DNA from: Hysterium pulicare CBS 123377
Taxonomy: Eukaryota; Ascomycota; Dothideomycetes; Hysteriales; Hysteriaceae
Reading direction: 5' to 3'
Length of the DNA stretch: 64,000 bases
Assembly (NCBI GenBank): GCA_000467715.1
Contig: AJFK01000021.1
Coordinates: forward strand, 124,001-188,000
Positions 55,108 through 64,000 of the stretch are shown here, piece by piece. Position 1 is the first letter of the stretch, and the number at the start of each line of letters is the position of its first letter. Made by a program: the position numbers and the translations under genes. Below the pieces are notes generated by a model that saw only the letters and a program-made list of their open reading frames with translations, did not search any database and was not told the DNA's origin.

Positions 55108-57000
55108 CTATTTAGCAATGCTTTCTTCAGACCATGCAGAGGTATATCCAAAGGGCATCCACTTGATCATGCTTTCTACACGAGAAATGGATCCGTTGTC
55201 GATCTTGATTAATTGTGGAACCATGTATGTGCTGGGTATGAGCTCAGTTGCAGGCATTGAGGCTAGTCCTGTGGCCGGGTTGTCGACCATGGCTACCGCC
55301 AACACGACTCCTCTGTAGGAATCCGCAACCAAGATACGCCGGTCACGGACCGTGGTCGTATGGTTGTACAGGCCATTGGGAGAGATCCCGTTGCCGCTCA
55401 TCTGAGCAGCGCAGCTTAGATTCCCTTGAAAGGCGTTGTCGCGGCGGATGCACGTAGGTGCGAATGGCACTCCTGTGCTGGAATGCTTTTCCAGGCCATC
55501 GAAGTAGGCAGTCATCAATGCTTTGGGAATGCCTGGGGCCTCGGTCTTGTTCTGTTGGAACACCGGATCGAGTCGGCTGAGCGAATCGCCTTCCCACTCG
55601 ACAGGAAGCGGCGACCGCATGAGGGTCATGGTGCCGCCTCTTGAGCCGGAAGACTCTGCACGCACATCGATCGCTTCGATCTCAGTGATCTTTCCACCAT
55701 CAACCTTGATTCGAAGCGCAAGTACTCCTGGGGTAGTGTGTTCCTTGGTCAGCCCCCAGTAACCAGCCGTTCCACTTGTAGGATCTGCAAAGCGCGCTGC
55801 GTAGTCTCCCTTACCCGGCTTCGTGATATTGGCGAGACTCTCCCACAAGCCGTCGCCCAAGGCAAGGAACTGGCCGTTCTCAGAATAGCGCACACCCTTG
55901 GCCAGCGGTAGACTCAAGGCGTTATGAGTCAACATCGCCTGGAGCACTTGATCCACTACGCCGTCGAGACAGGCGCGATCACACGGGATCGCTGTGGTGA
56001 AGTTGGTGCCAGCACTACGGAGATCCACAGGGGGGCCAGCCACAAATGCCGAGCGCATGCCATAGGGAGCCTCAATCAAGGTCATTTCGATGCGGAACAG
56101 TTTATCGCCATGCAAGCGGAATGCCTCTGTGGCTGGTAATGTACGCGGTACATCAAAGTAAGCGGGGATGGGCGAGGATGTGCCATTCACACTTGGAAGC
56201 TCACGCACGGTGCTGTTATGATCGAGGATGGTGATGGCAACGACGGTTTGACGCTCCTCATCAACAACAGGAAACCTGCGGTCCCGGATTTTGGTGACGA
56301 AGCCGAGAAATCCGGTCTGGAATTGCGCTTCGCAGCCAAGTGAGGCGAAGGCCGTGTCATTGGAGTGGCCGTAAGCGTCGCCGCTTCTCACGTTCGTAGT
56401 CTGGGTACCGTCCTCCACACGATTACAGTCTTTGTCAAAGAAGGAGTAGTTGCCCTTGGGATCGTTCCGCTCCATGCCAGTGTAGTACTTGTTGCTTTGT
56501 GCAATCAGCATAGCGCGCGGAATCCGCTGCTCAGGGGGCACGGCTTCCAGCCATACGGCTTCCGGCTGGCCCATTTGTTCATACCGGGCCGCACCGCCCA
56601 CATCGCGTGTGATCTGAGTCTCGATTTCGCTGATCTTTCCGTCTTCCTCCACCTTAAGGCGGACAACATAGATCGCACCCACGCCGTTTTCGTTGATGGT
56701 GGTAATGGCGGCGACCTGCCCGGCCTCGGGGTCGGAGAATATATGGCGGTATTTTCCAGGTGATATAGCCACCAGCCACTCTCCCGTCCCGAACGGTACC
56801 AGTTGACCATTTTCAACGTACTTGACGGATGCCGCTGTCGGCAGACGCTTTGGGTCTTGAGTCGCCAAGGCAGTCAGGTACTCTGAAATCAAATTTTCTA
56901 GACAAGGCCGACCGCAGCCTCCGACCTGTAACTGCGCGGAACCGATTGCCAGTAGTACCGACCACACGGCGGCAAAAGTTATTCGAAGCCAAGTTTTCAT
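55108..57000 (-). CDS. Secreted two-repeat protein (DUF8021-like)
   Basis: Intronless, 630 residues from ATG 57000, with a signal peptide (MKTWLRITFAAVWSVLLAIGSA). The mature protein is two tandem copies of the same about 290-residue module. Each begins with a Cys-x3-Cys start: GGCGRPCLENLISEYLTAL and PCDRACLDGVVDQVLQAML. Each then has a VKYVENGQLVPFG / VRYSENGQFLALG strand, a PGKYRHIFSDPEAG / KGDYAARFADPTSG turn, a LRIKVDGGKITEIE-type strand, a Cys pair (DCNRVE..GCEAQF / TCIRRD..SCAAQM) and an IRDRRFPVVD / VRDRRILVAD strand. The SnoaL-like alternation and this order match what I recall of the fungal DUF8021 family. Extracellular; activity unknown. Base composition is more even and GC-richer than in the flanks. 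Confidence 0.8.
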   Translation of the reverse strand: MKTWLRITFAAVWSVLLAIGSAQLQVGGCGRPCLENLISEYLTALATQDPKRLPTAASVKYVENGQLVPFGTGEWLVAISPGKYRHIFSDPEAGQVAAITTINENGVGAIYVVRLKVEEDGKISEIETQITRDVGGAARYEQMGQPEAVWLEAVPPEQRIPRAMLIAQSNKYYTGMERNDPKGNYSFFDKDCNRVEDGTQTTNVRSGDAYGHSNDTAFASLGCEAQFQTGFLGFVTKIRDRRFPVVDEERQTVVAITILDHNSTVRELPSVNGTSSPIPAYFDVPRTLPATEAFRLHGDKLFRIEMTLIEAPYGMRSAFVAGPPVDLRSAGTNFTTAIPCDRACLDGVVDQVLQAMLTHNALSLPLAKGVRYSENGQFLALGDGLWESLANITKPGKGDYAARFADPTSGTAGYWGLTKEHTTPGVLALRIKVDGGKITEIEAIDVRAESSGSRGGTMTLMRSPLPVEWEGDSLSRLDPVFQQNKTEAPGIPKALMTAYFDGLEKHSSTGVPFAPTCIRRDNAFQGNLSCAAQMSGNGISPNGLYNHTTTVRDRRILVADSYRGVVLAVAMVDNPATGLASMPATELIPSTYMVPQLIKIDNGSISRVESMIKWMPFGYTSAWSEESIAK

Positions 57001-59690
57001 TGTCGTCGTTCGATGCTTTCACTTTTCTCCGAGGAAGCCCTACGCCTAGAGCAAAAGGCGTCTGCGCACTATCTATACGGTTACCCTTGTATGGATAACC
57101 TTTTCGCCAATAGTCCTAATATATCTCCGCAACGCTAATCCCGGCGATTAATATGTTTGCGTGTGCTCCCAGGTTTTAGCCGACGGCACCGGATCAAAGT
57201 CGCCTTATAGATGTGGGGCTTTCATAAATTGAGTGTAGGAATGCGAAAATTGAATTGTTTGGTTGGTCGACATATGAATTTGAATTTGGCGAGGGTCCTA
57301 ATCGGAGGTGATCTCACTAATCTGTGGATACATTCATAGAGCCAGACAGCGCTTGAGATTGTATCGTACAGTACATGCCTAAAAGTACCCCGCTTTGGTA
57401 TGTAATTTACTGTCGATCTTCTTGTTCAACTTTTCGGAATTCTCCCACAGCCGCTACACAAAGTTATTAAGCCCCTATCTCGACAGACAAGGCTGCTCTT
57501 CGTCTATCTACACAGTCAACTCACCACACGGTGCCACTACGGGAAGTGTCTTCACCATCCGAATCACATTTCGAACCGAGAAAATGAAGATCTAGGATGT
57601 CGTCGCGGCCGCCCACGTAGCTCTACTATGTGCATAACGCATGTGTGGAGCGGCCATCATGCAGCAGGAACGTATGCGCCCCGCCACCCAACAATGCCTA
57701 TCCCATACTGACCAATCGAAATCGTATCAACGATGCACGGTAGGTTACCCAAAATCAGCCCTTTTCCATGTCGACTCTACTGCTAACTGAAGCCCGACAG
57801 CTAACTATTAGCTCTTTGGTTGGCTAGTCACTGTGCTTGACGCCACATTTAGTCTAAACAGTGAGACCTCATAATTTCCAGAAATGCATCCCGGTTTGTA
57901 CCCTCATTGAATCTGCTCGTGATAACGCTTATGCCTCGTGCTACAAAAATAGGTGACCTTGGACCTCGTAGAAGGACTAGTCTACAACGTCCCGTCATAG
58001 GTATCCTGATTCTTTCCCTTACATGACAAGTCCAAACTTAATAATCGACGTCTCTTCGAGATCAGTCTATCGTTGATGCACGTTCGCGATCAATGCGAGA
58101 ACCCTCGTCTATCTTCTTAGGGCTCAAACACCACGCTCCGTTTGCTCGGCTCCAGACATATGAATTTAATCCACTTTTCTTTAACGCATCAGGCTAGATA
58201 CTTCATGGAAAGCCACATACATTCGGCCATTCGGGGATTTTTTCAAGCTTTCACATCACATCTTTGTATATCCAACAGCTAACCCGAGAACATACACGGT
58301 ATGACTTCTAGGTTATTCAACCCAGGCACACCCAAATGCAGAACATGCCGCTCCCCGCCTGCAGATACCGTTGCAAAGGGCGTAATACATCCAACCGGCT
58401 TCATGCTCCAGCAAATATTCTTCATCCGAGTTATGGCTTCTTGCAGCCACACTAGACTAGAAGCCTCACCTTGAATGCGCACCGCAATGTCCTTACTTCA
58501 CTCTCATTGTCTCACGATTTGGCTTTAAGTGGGACAGACTTTGTATCCAACCACCCTTAGTGGTGTAGTCGAGGATGATGCTCTCGCCCAAAAATCAGTC
58601 ACAAGCTCATGCACACCCATCCGAACTTGGCGCTTCACTTCAGGGCCAAACTGCATCCCTCCTCCTTGAGTAGTTGTGGTGGACTAGCCACATTTTCTTC
58701 ATGTAGCACCCACTCTCGACGCGCTGTTCTCTCCAATACGTCATAACCCGCACAAGCTCAAAGCGTCTGACGTTCCCAACTATTCTCCTTCATACTCCCT
58801 CCCCATTCAACCCCCTCTCACTCCCCCTCTCCACCCTTTCACCCCGTGACTCTACCCCCGCCTCCCTCCTCACCTCTATCTCACCCATCGTACCAAAAAC
58901 CGCAAAATTAACATAAACACCCACGGTCGGAGACCGAGCGGATACGAAAGCGGAGGGAAGGATCACAACCGAATACGAGACGATTGAAAGGATAGTACGG
59001 TTAGGCATCTCAGTTGCTTATCTTCCCAATGGGTGGGTTGAGGTTGGTGGATATAGTATTGGGGGAACTTTGATTCGACTTTAGGGAGGAGGTCCATGCG
59101 TTGGGGGTTAAAGAATTGCGGCAGTTCTGTTGTATGGGGATTGGGTGTGGGGCGTATAGAGTGAAGTGGCGGAACTTTTCTCCGGTGTGGGCTGAATTAA
59201 GGTGGATGAATTGATGGTGGACTCTGGAGATGAAGAGTATGTCTTTGAACTGTACTCACTCGTACAGAAAACGTGAATCACCAATTTACAAATCGAACTC
59301 TCACATCTCATCACTCGGCAGTGCGGATTATAAAGGTGAACTGTTAACAATGCCGCAGGGCTGTGTATTCTCATTCTTACTACCAACTAAAGCAAGACGC
59401 AATTCTGACCTAAGTGGGTGCCAGGTAGAGTGGAAGCAAGCGTCAACGTCGCCTCCTCCTTCCATTGAGTATTTGAGAGGCCTGCCATAGAAACTCATAT
59501 ACAATAAAGCGAACACACACAATGAATCCTCCGGAGTCAGGACCTATGTAACTCGATTGCTGAATCATAGTTCTTCGTCATCGTCAAAAGCCAAGCCGAG
59601 TCGATTGGAAGTGAGTTTTGGCTGAGTCGAAGAGGACTGTTGAGCGCACGATCCAGACTTTAGGTCAACCCGGCTGAGACCCCAATGAAG
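57001..59690. other. Long gap with a possible gene relic
   Basis: 2.7 kb. The left 1.3 kb shows nothing. The 58279-59008 stretch has broken protein-like frames, listed separately. 59009-59690 shows nothing further. Confidence 0.4.
58279..59008 (-). pseudogene. Possible decayed gene of unknown type
   Basis: From ATG 59008 and across all three minus frames there are protein-like pieces with stops between them: IVSYSVVILPSAFVSA near the start, KRQVRMGVHELVTDFWARA in the middle and WLQEAITRMKNICWS followed by HVLHLGVPGLNNLEVIP at the end. I could not join them with plausible introns. Either a multi-exon gene I cannot resolve or a relic; chance is also possible. Confidence 0.2.
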
Positions 59691-60284
59691 CTACTCGGAA
59701 GGGTCGTTTAGTAGGTTGGAGCGGTCGGCAGAGTGCGAAGGCTTACAACGGTGTTGTCCGGTGATCGAGGAATCCAACACATCAAGGGAGACCAAAGTCG
59801 CAGCCAGATCAAGGTCTTCTTGGCTATCTTCAGGTGCAAGGCAACGATATGTGCGACGTGAACGTGTCTTCAGCTGAGATTCGTGCGCAGCACTATGCCG
59901 CAGGTGCTTATAGCCGAGTTTGAGGAATTCTTGAAACCGCTGCTTCTTCGAGCTTTTGTCCGGAGGAAATCGCGCGTGATGCTGTTGCTGGAGGTCTCGC
60001 CAAACCTTGTCCGCTTCTTGCTCGATGCAGTCTTGGCAATAGAAGGGCATCAGCTGTGTGGACTCAAGTTGAGCATTTGAGGCCAATGAAGCTGGCTGTT
60101 TGGCATTTATAATTCCGAGGCAGTTCGAGGCGCATTGCTGGACAAGGTCGGTGCGGACTCGATGGCCACATTCCAGTTGGTGATATCGGCTACCTTGACA
60201 AGGCCTGGGTGGTGGGAGGGTGGGATAGGTGACTCAAAGCGGTCGCTGGAAGGAAGGGAAGGTGGAGCGAATAATTGAGGCCAT
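59691..60284 (-). pseudogene. Cys/His-rich family, decayed member F
   Basis: The frame contains the whole family core: PCQGSRYHQLECGHRVRTDL, then CASNC and FYCQDCIEQEADKVWRDL, with all eight Cys/His ligands in order. However, the only in-frame upstream ATG (60284) is followed after 16 codons by TGA at 60236-60234. There is no ATG between that stop and the core. I saw no donor/acceptor pair that skips the stop and keeps a start. The C-terminal half is open and ends with TGA at 59691. A 5' exon further upstream remains possible. The RS-like stretch and the C-terminal DDL motif are not evident. Confidence 0.55.
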
Positions 60285-60292
60285 GTCGTCAT

Positions 60293-61261
60293 GTAGCTTA
60301 CGGAACGCTTCCTCGGTAGTAAGGGGCGTCGTGAAATGTCTTTGTGACTTGTATGGATATGTGTGAAGGGGGATTTCGCCGCTTATATGTAGTTTGGAGA
60401 GTGACCTAACATTCCGATGCTATGACTCCATGTTCTCTATTGGTTACTGAACCGTGGTTTCATATCGCATTAACGCCGAGAAGATGCTTTTCACAAGCAT
60501 CGCCAAATTCCGATTTCACGTCAGGCACATATCTTAAACCGAGAAAAATGATTGGTTAGATTATGGGCTGCGCATCAGCATTGTGGCAACTCTTCTTGCT
60601 GTTCGCGCACATGGTTTGGCCTTGGTCACGTGCTGCTCGAGGCGTATCTAGCCATCAACAGGAGGTCGAATTTGGCATTCATACAGCATTTTGTTGTTGG
60701 ATATGCTGGAAATGTGAAGCTAGAATCCAACGAATAATGAAACCTGGTGTGATAGGGTGTGTTGCACAGAACCGCCACCAATACGCCTGCATCTTGGTAG
60801 TTTAAGGAGTTCATCGGGGAGGCTTGAGTTGGAAGATTGTTTTAGAATCCCTTGTGTGTAGAACCTTTCAGCTGACCGGAATATTTCTGCATTGGTCTTG
60901 TCATGTCAAACTGTCTTGACGACGGATTAAGCTAGCCTAGGAACTAAAGTATGCATGAGGTTCGATTGCGGATGTATTTGAATCGAAGTGGTGGCCAGGT
61001 GTTAGAATGGTTACCTCAACATACCGTCCACATATCAGCATGGACCATGGCATACCTTCCGAAATCTGTAGCCCTTGGAAGGTTTTTTGTCCCCAAGCGC
61101 CAGCTTTTCAGCCATCGCAGATCGAGTTTAATACCCTTCTCATGCAGCCTCCTGATGGACGCATATAAATATCCTTCAATGCCGCTCCAAATCCATCTCC
61201 TTATCCCCTCAAAAACATCATACCCTCTTCTGAAATCCCATTCTCGCCAAAGCTACCGAAA
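60293..61261. other. Intergenic, nothing recognised
   Basis: Upstream region of the decayed member F and of the secreted-protein gene at 61262. An 80-codon frame at 60563 lacks support. Confidence 0.4.
61164..61170 (+). promoter_or_regulatory. TATA-like element of the 61262 gene
   Basis: TATAAAT lies about 98 bp before the ATG at 61262, followed by a C/A/T-rich leader. Confidence 0.5.
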
Positions 61262-61768
61262 ATGCTTTCGCTACGCCATTTCCTCACTCTTACACTCCTC
61301 CCCTCACTCTTCTCATCTCTGGCTTCGTCAGACGCCGCACCCGCACCATCCCCTCCCGCTCAAATGGCCACAGTTCCAACATCCTCCTCCTGGATGACAG
61401 CCATAGAAGCAGCATCCATCGAAACAACCATGATATACGTTATCACCTCTACAATCACATACTCCCCATTCGGGTTACCGCTCATCAAGATTCCAGCCAC
61501 CATTCCAATTACGGTGGACGTGGGATTCTACACTACTACAATTACGCCGCCAGCAGCCGAGACCGCGTCCGCTGTTCCACGGGGCTTGACGATTAAGAAA
61601 TCTGTCAAAAGAGACTGTGGAATGTCTGCTATGGAGGAAGTGGATCTTGTACAGCCGTCTGAGGGGGGGGGAATGGATGTTGTGTTTAAGTATGGTAAGC
61701 CGAGGGACGATGGCTTAAAATATATTGAGTTTAACTCTCATGTCAACTTAACGTATGCGCCTTTCTGA
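61262..61768 (+). CDS. Small secreted Thr/Ile-rich protein
   Basis: Intronless, 168 residues. ATG 61262 opens a signal peptide (MLSLRHFLTLTLLPSLFSSLASS). The mature part is Ala/Pro/Thr-rich with regular beta-type strings (IETTMIYVITSTITYS, ITVDVGFYTTTITPP). A dibasic KR lies near residue 120 (KSVKRDCGMS), so a Kex2 cut would release a C-terminal fragment of about 50 residues. A run of nine G residues (61663-61671) encodes part of SEGGGM and would be prone to length change. No domain recognised. Confidence 0.6.
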   Translation: MLSLRHFLTLTLLPSLFSSLASSDAAPAPSPPAQMATVPTSSSWMTAIEAASIETTMIYVITSTITYSPFGLPLIKIPATIPITVDVGFYTTTITPPAAETASAVPRGLTIKKSVKRDCGMSAMEEVDLVQPSEGGGMDVVFKYGKPRDDGLKYIEFNSHVNLTYAPF

Positions 61769-62206
61769 AGGGAGGCGTGTGATTGAAGGGACGAGGCGCG
61801 AAGGGCCATGCTCGAATGAGATACGCGACGCAATTTAGGAAACTAGAACCGGTTCTGCCACAGTTAATCCCTTATTCACCTCTTTGTGATTAGAAGATGC
61901 CTAGATAAATTTATAGGCATAATTGGCTTTCTGGAAGTGACTTACTTGGTTTAACCCGCGACTTCTCTACTTTGTGCAAGCCACCAGTGCCGACTTCACT
62001 CCACTCCGCTCTCTGATACCCTCATCACATCAGAAAGCCCTGCTCTATCGTCTAGTATGCGCTCTAATCTGGAAGAATTGTTGTGGTGACAGGGAGGGTG
62101 CCACGGCGCATCCAACAGACTCTCGTCCGTCTAATCAAAGTACGTTGAGCAACACACCTTCGCTCCCGAGGTTTCAGAGCAACAATACTGAGGATATTAG
62201 AACGTA
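61769..62206. other. Intergenic between convergent genes
   Basis: 3' flanks of the secreted protein and of the HET-domain gene. Nothing else seen. Confidence 0.45.
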
Positions 62207-64000
62207 TCAAATCAGATACAAGGGCCCAATCTTCGGAGTTCCCTGCATGAACTCTCCATCCATGATACCGTGGACGTATGCCTCGCCAACCATGCGGCCT
62301 TGGTCACGGCCCACGTCTCTCACAACGAAAGGGATGTCTGCTCCAAGGAAAACGCAGATGTAATCACCTGGCAGTACTTCGGAGCTGCCCAAACCAAGAT
62401 GGCCTTTATGAGAGACGAACAGACATCGACCCACGGTTCTCAACCACGCCGAGTAACAGTAATTGATGACTGCGTTGTTGTTGTCTTCGTTGTCGGTAGA
62501 AGTGATAGTCGGTCCATCAGTACCCACCAACGCATCATAGCCAATCTTGTCCTCGGGTCGAGCCTCTCGGTATGCTTCCTGTCCGCGTTTGGAGATTATA
62601 TTGGCAATGGGAGTTGTCCACAAGGCGTGCTCCAACTCGTCAGTGTGCGGAGATGCGGCCATTTTTTGTTTTACCATTTTTGCGTACCCTCGTAACCATT
62701 TTCGTAGAACCTTCGCTTTGCTGACATCAAAGGAGGCTTTGGGAAGTGGACGCTCTTGCGTCTTCTCCATCACTTTGCCGATGATTACGCTTTGAACCGA
62801 AAGTACACGCAGCGACCCGTGGGTCCGGAAAAAGATACCTGCTTTAGTTGACCCGCATGCTCGATAGGTAGATACCGTCGAGTTTCCACGCAGAGGATCT
62901 GGGACCGTATGAGCTATATCAGGGGCCCATGAAGGTAATCCCTCAGTTCGCTTCCTGTCTTTCTGTCTGGGACTGCAGTATGATAACATGGCTAGCCCAT
63001 GAGTATTGATAAGCGCCTCCATAGTATTCGAATAGACCTGACCACACGACAAGGAGTAATTCGGCCGAAGACCAAGCTCCGCCGCATCCTCAGACAGGCT
63101 AAGCAGTGCGTATACTCGATCTCTAGCATCCGTTGTCTCCCGGACGGCCATGGTGATCATCGACTCGACGAGCTGGAACATGGTCATCTTTTTGCCGCTA
63201 CTGACCTGTCTCCAGAACTTGGAAAGGACGAAGGCCTTGTAACCGATGAGGTAGACGGAGTAGTATATCGTGTGAGTGGGATGGCACAACATGAAAAGCT
63301 CGCAGACATCCAGGAAGTATTCGAAGCTTTCCCATGGAATCGCTAACGGGCCGCATTTGATATGAGCCTGTTTAGATAGCACTACTTCCTGAATGACCCA
63401 TAACCGTCGCCACCATGGGCGATTCATAAGACACCCCACGGCCTTGACGATCGCGGCGAAGTCAAAGTTCTCGAGGAGAAGGTCGAGGTCAGATTTGACG
63501 CGTGTGAAGACGTCATCTTGTGTCGGGTTGCCGTTTCTTGACTCCTCGATCGTATTAAGCGCTGAACGGATTCCGCTCTGCGTGAAGACTTGGGCTTCGT
63601 AGATGGCATCTATTGACTCTAATGCGAACGTACATTGGGCATCCTCTTTACCAAGCCATACAATTACTTGGGTGGCGCTGTGGTATATGTCACCCATCAT
63701 TTGTACTTGTTCGCTCTTTTCCCAATCATCACTTTGGTTGATGCAGATCTAGTTTTCGTTAGTGGAAAACTGGATAAATGAGCTAGCGAGAGATTGAGTT
63801 TAGAATACGTACGGCATCAATCCAGAATAGATCGGTATCAGACGAGGTCGCCTCAGCTTGAAATTGAGTAAGAGCATCATGGAGATTCGTTGCAATGTAC
63901 ATCACACTGCCATCCAATTCGATCGGTTTTTTCTGCTTAGAATCTCCCCAGACATAAGATAATGCCGAGAAAGGCGGGGTCTTGTTCAGCGAGACGGTTA
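62207..64000 (-). CDS. HET-domain protein (5' end outside window)
   Basis: Exons 64000-63813 (partial) and 63748-62207, with intron GTACGT..AACTAG. The HET motif blocks are all present: FSALSYVWGDSK, then LFWIDAICINQSDDWEKSEQVQMMGDIY across the splice junction, and NRPWWRRLWVIQEVVLSK. The long C-terminal region is typical of HET proteins (RDRVYALLSLSEDA, YSNTMEALI) and ends with GDYICVFLGADIPFVVRDVG and a GEAYVHGIMDGEF motif. HET proteins mediate heterokaryon incompatibility cell death or related defence in ascomycetes. Missing N-terminal residues lie beyond base 64000. Confidence 0.93.

Overview
The window is nuclear DNA of a filamentous ascomycete (Pezizomycotina). Genes carry several short introns (about 44-150 bp) with GT..AG ends and CTAAC/CTGAC-like branch points, promoters are TATA-like, and the families are typical of this group: UstYa/DUF3328, HET, PTH11-type rhodopsin domain, Kre9/Knh1-like GPI proteins, SDR, nitrilase and C2H2 regulators. 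The gene set would fit Leotiomycetes, but that placement is inference. No ribosomal RNA, tRNA, CRISPR or intact transposon was recognised.

Layout. 1-8 kb: a truncated GAL80-like oxidoreductase, a small secreted-protein gene broken by two nonsense codons, a classical SDR, a GPI-anchored Kre9/Knh1-like protein and a 61-residue protein. 9-17 kb: a seven-segment membrane protein, a UstYa-family oxidase, a secreted precursor with twelve HHKG repeats, and a rhodopsin-domain membrane protein. This stretch resembles a fungal RiPP locus and is the best candidate for an undescribed system. 17-29 kb: two single-pass membrane proteins (one with its cytoplasmic tail cut by an in-frame TAG), an ankyrin protein with a STAND-like N-terminus, and a large C2H2 zinc-finger gene. 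29-43 kb: two members of a Cys/His-rich family, a nitrilase, a second rhodopsin-domain protein, a gene with an apparent frameshift, a D-2-hydroxyacid dehydrogenase and a large secreted protein. 44-48 kb: a small secreted protein and an APC-type amino-acid permease. 48-53 kb: three more Cys/His-rich genes, two of them a clear tandem duplication that includes flanking DNA. 53-64 kb: a tentative small secreted protein, a two-repeat secreted protein, a decayed sixth Cys/His-rich member, a small secreted protein and a partial HET-domain gene.

Two themes stand out. First, the repeat precursor at 12.9-14.1 kb places PHHKGQ motifs alternately after an arginine (Kex2-like or monobasic) and inside six paired-cysteine loops, beside a UstYa oxidase with both HxxHC motifs. 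Second, at least six genes across the window share a compact Cys/His signature (C-x5-H-x3-C-x-H-x9-C-x3-C-x10-C-x2-C in the clearest member), usually with a PCKVVPK-type motif, an RS/RD-rich stretch and a conserved C-terminal motif. I do not recognise this family by name. Decay is visible at several places: 1.9 kb, 18.0 kb, 37.7 kb and 60.2 kb.
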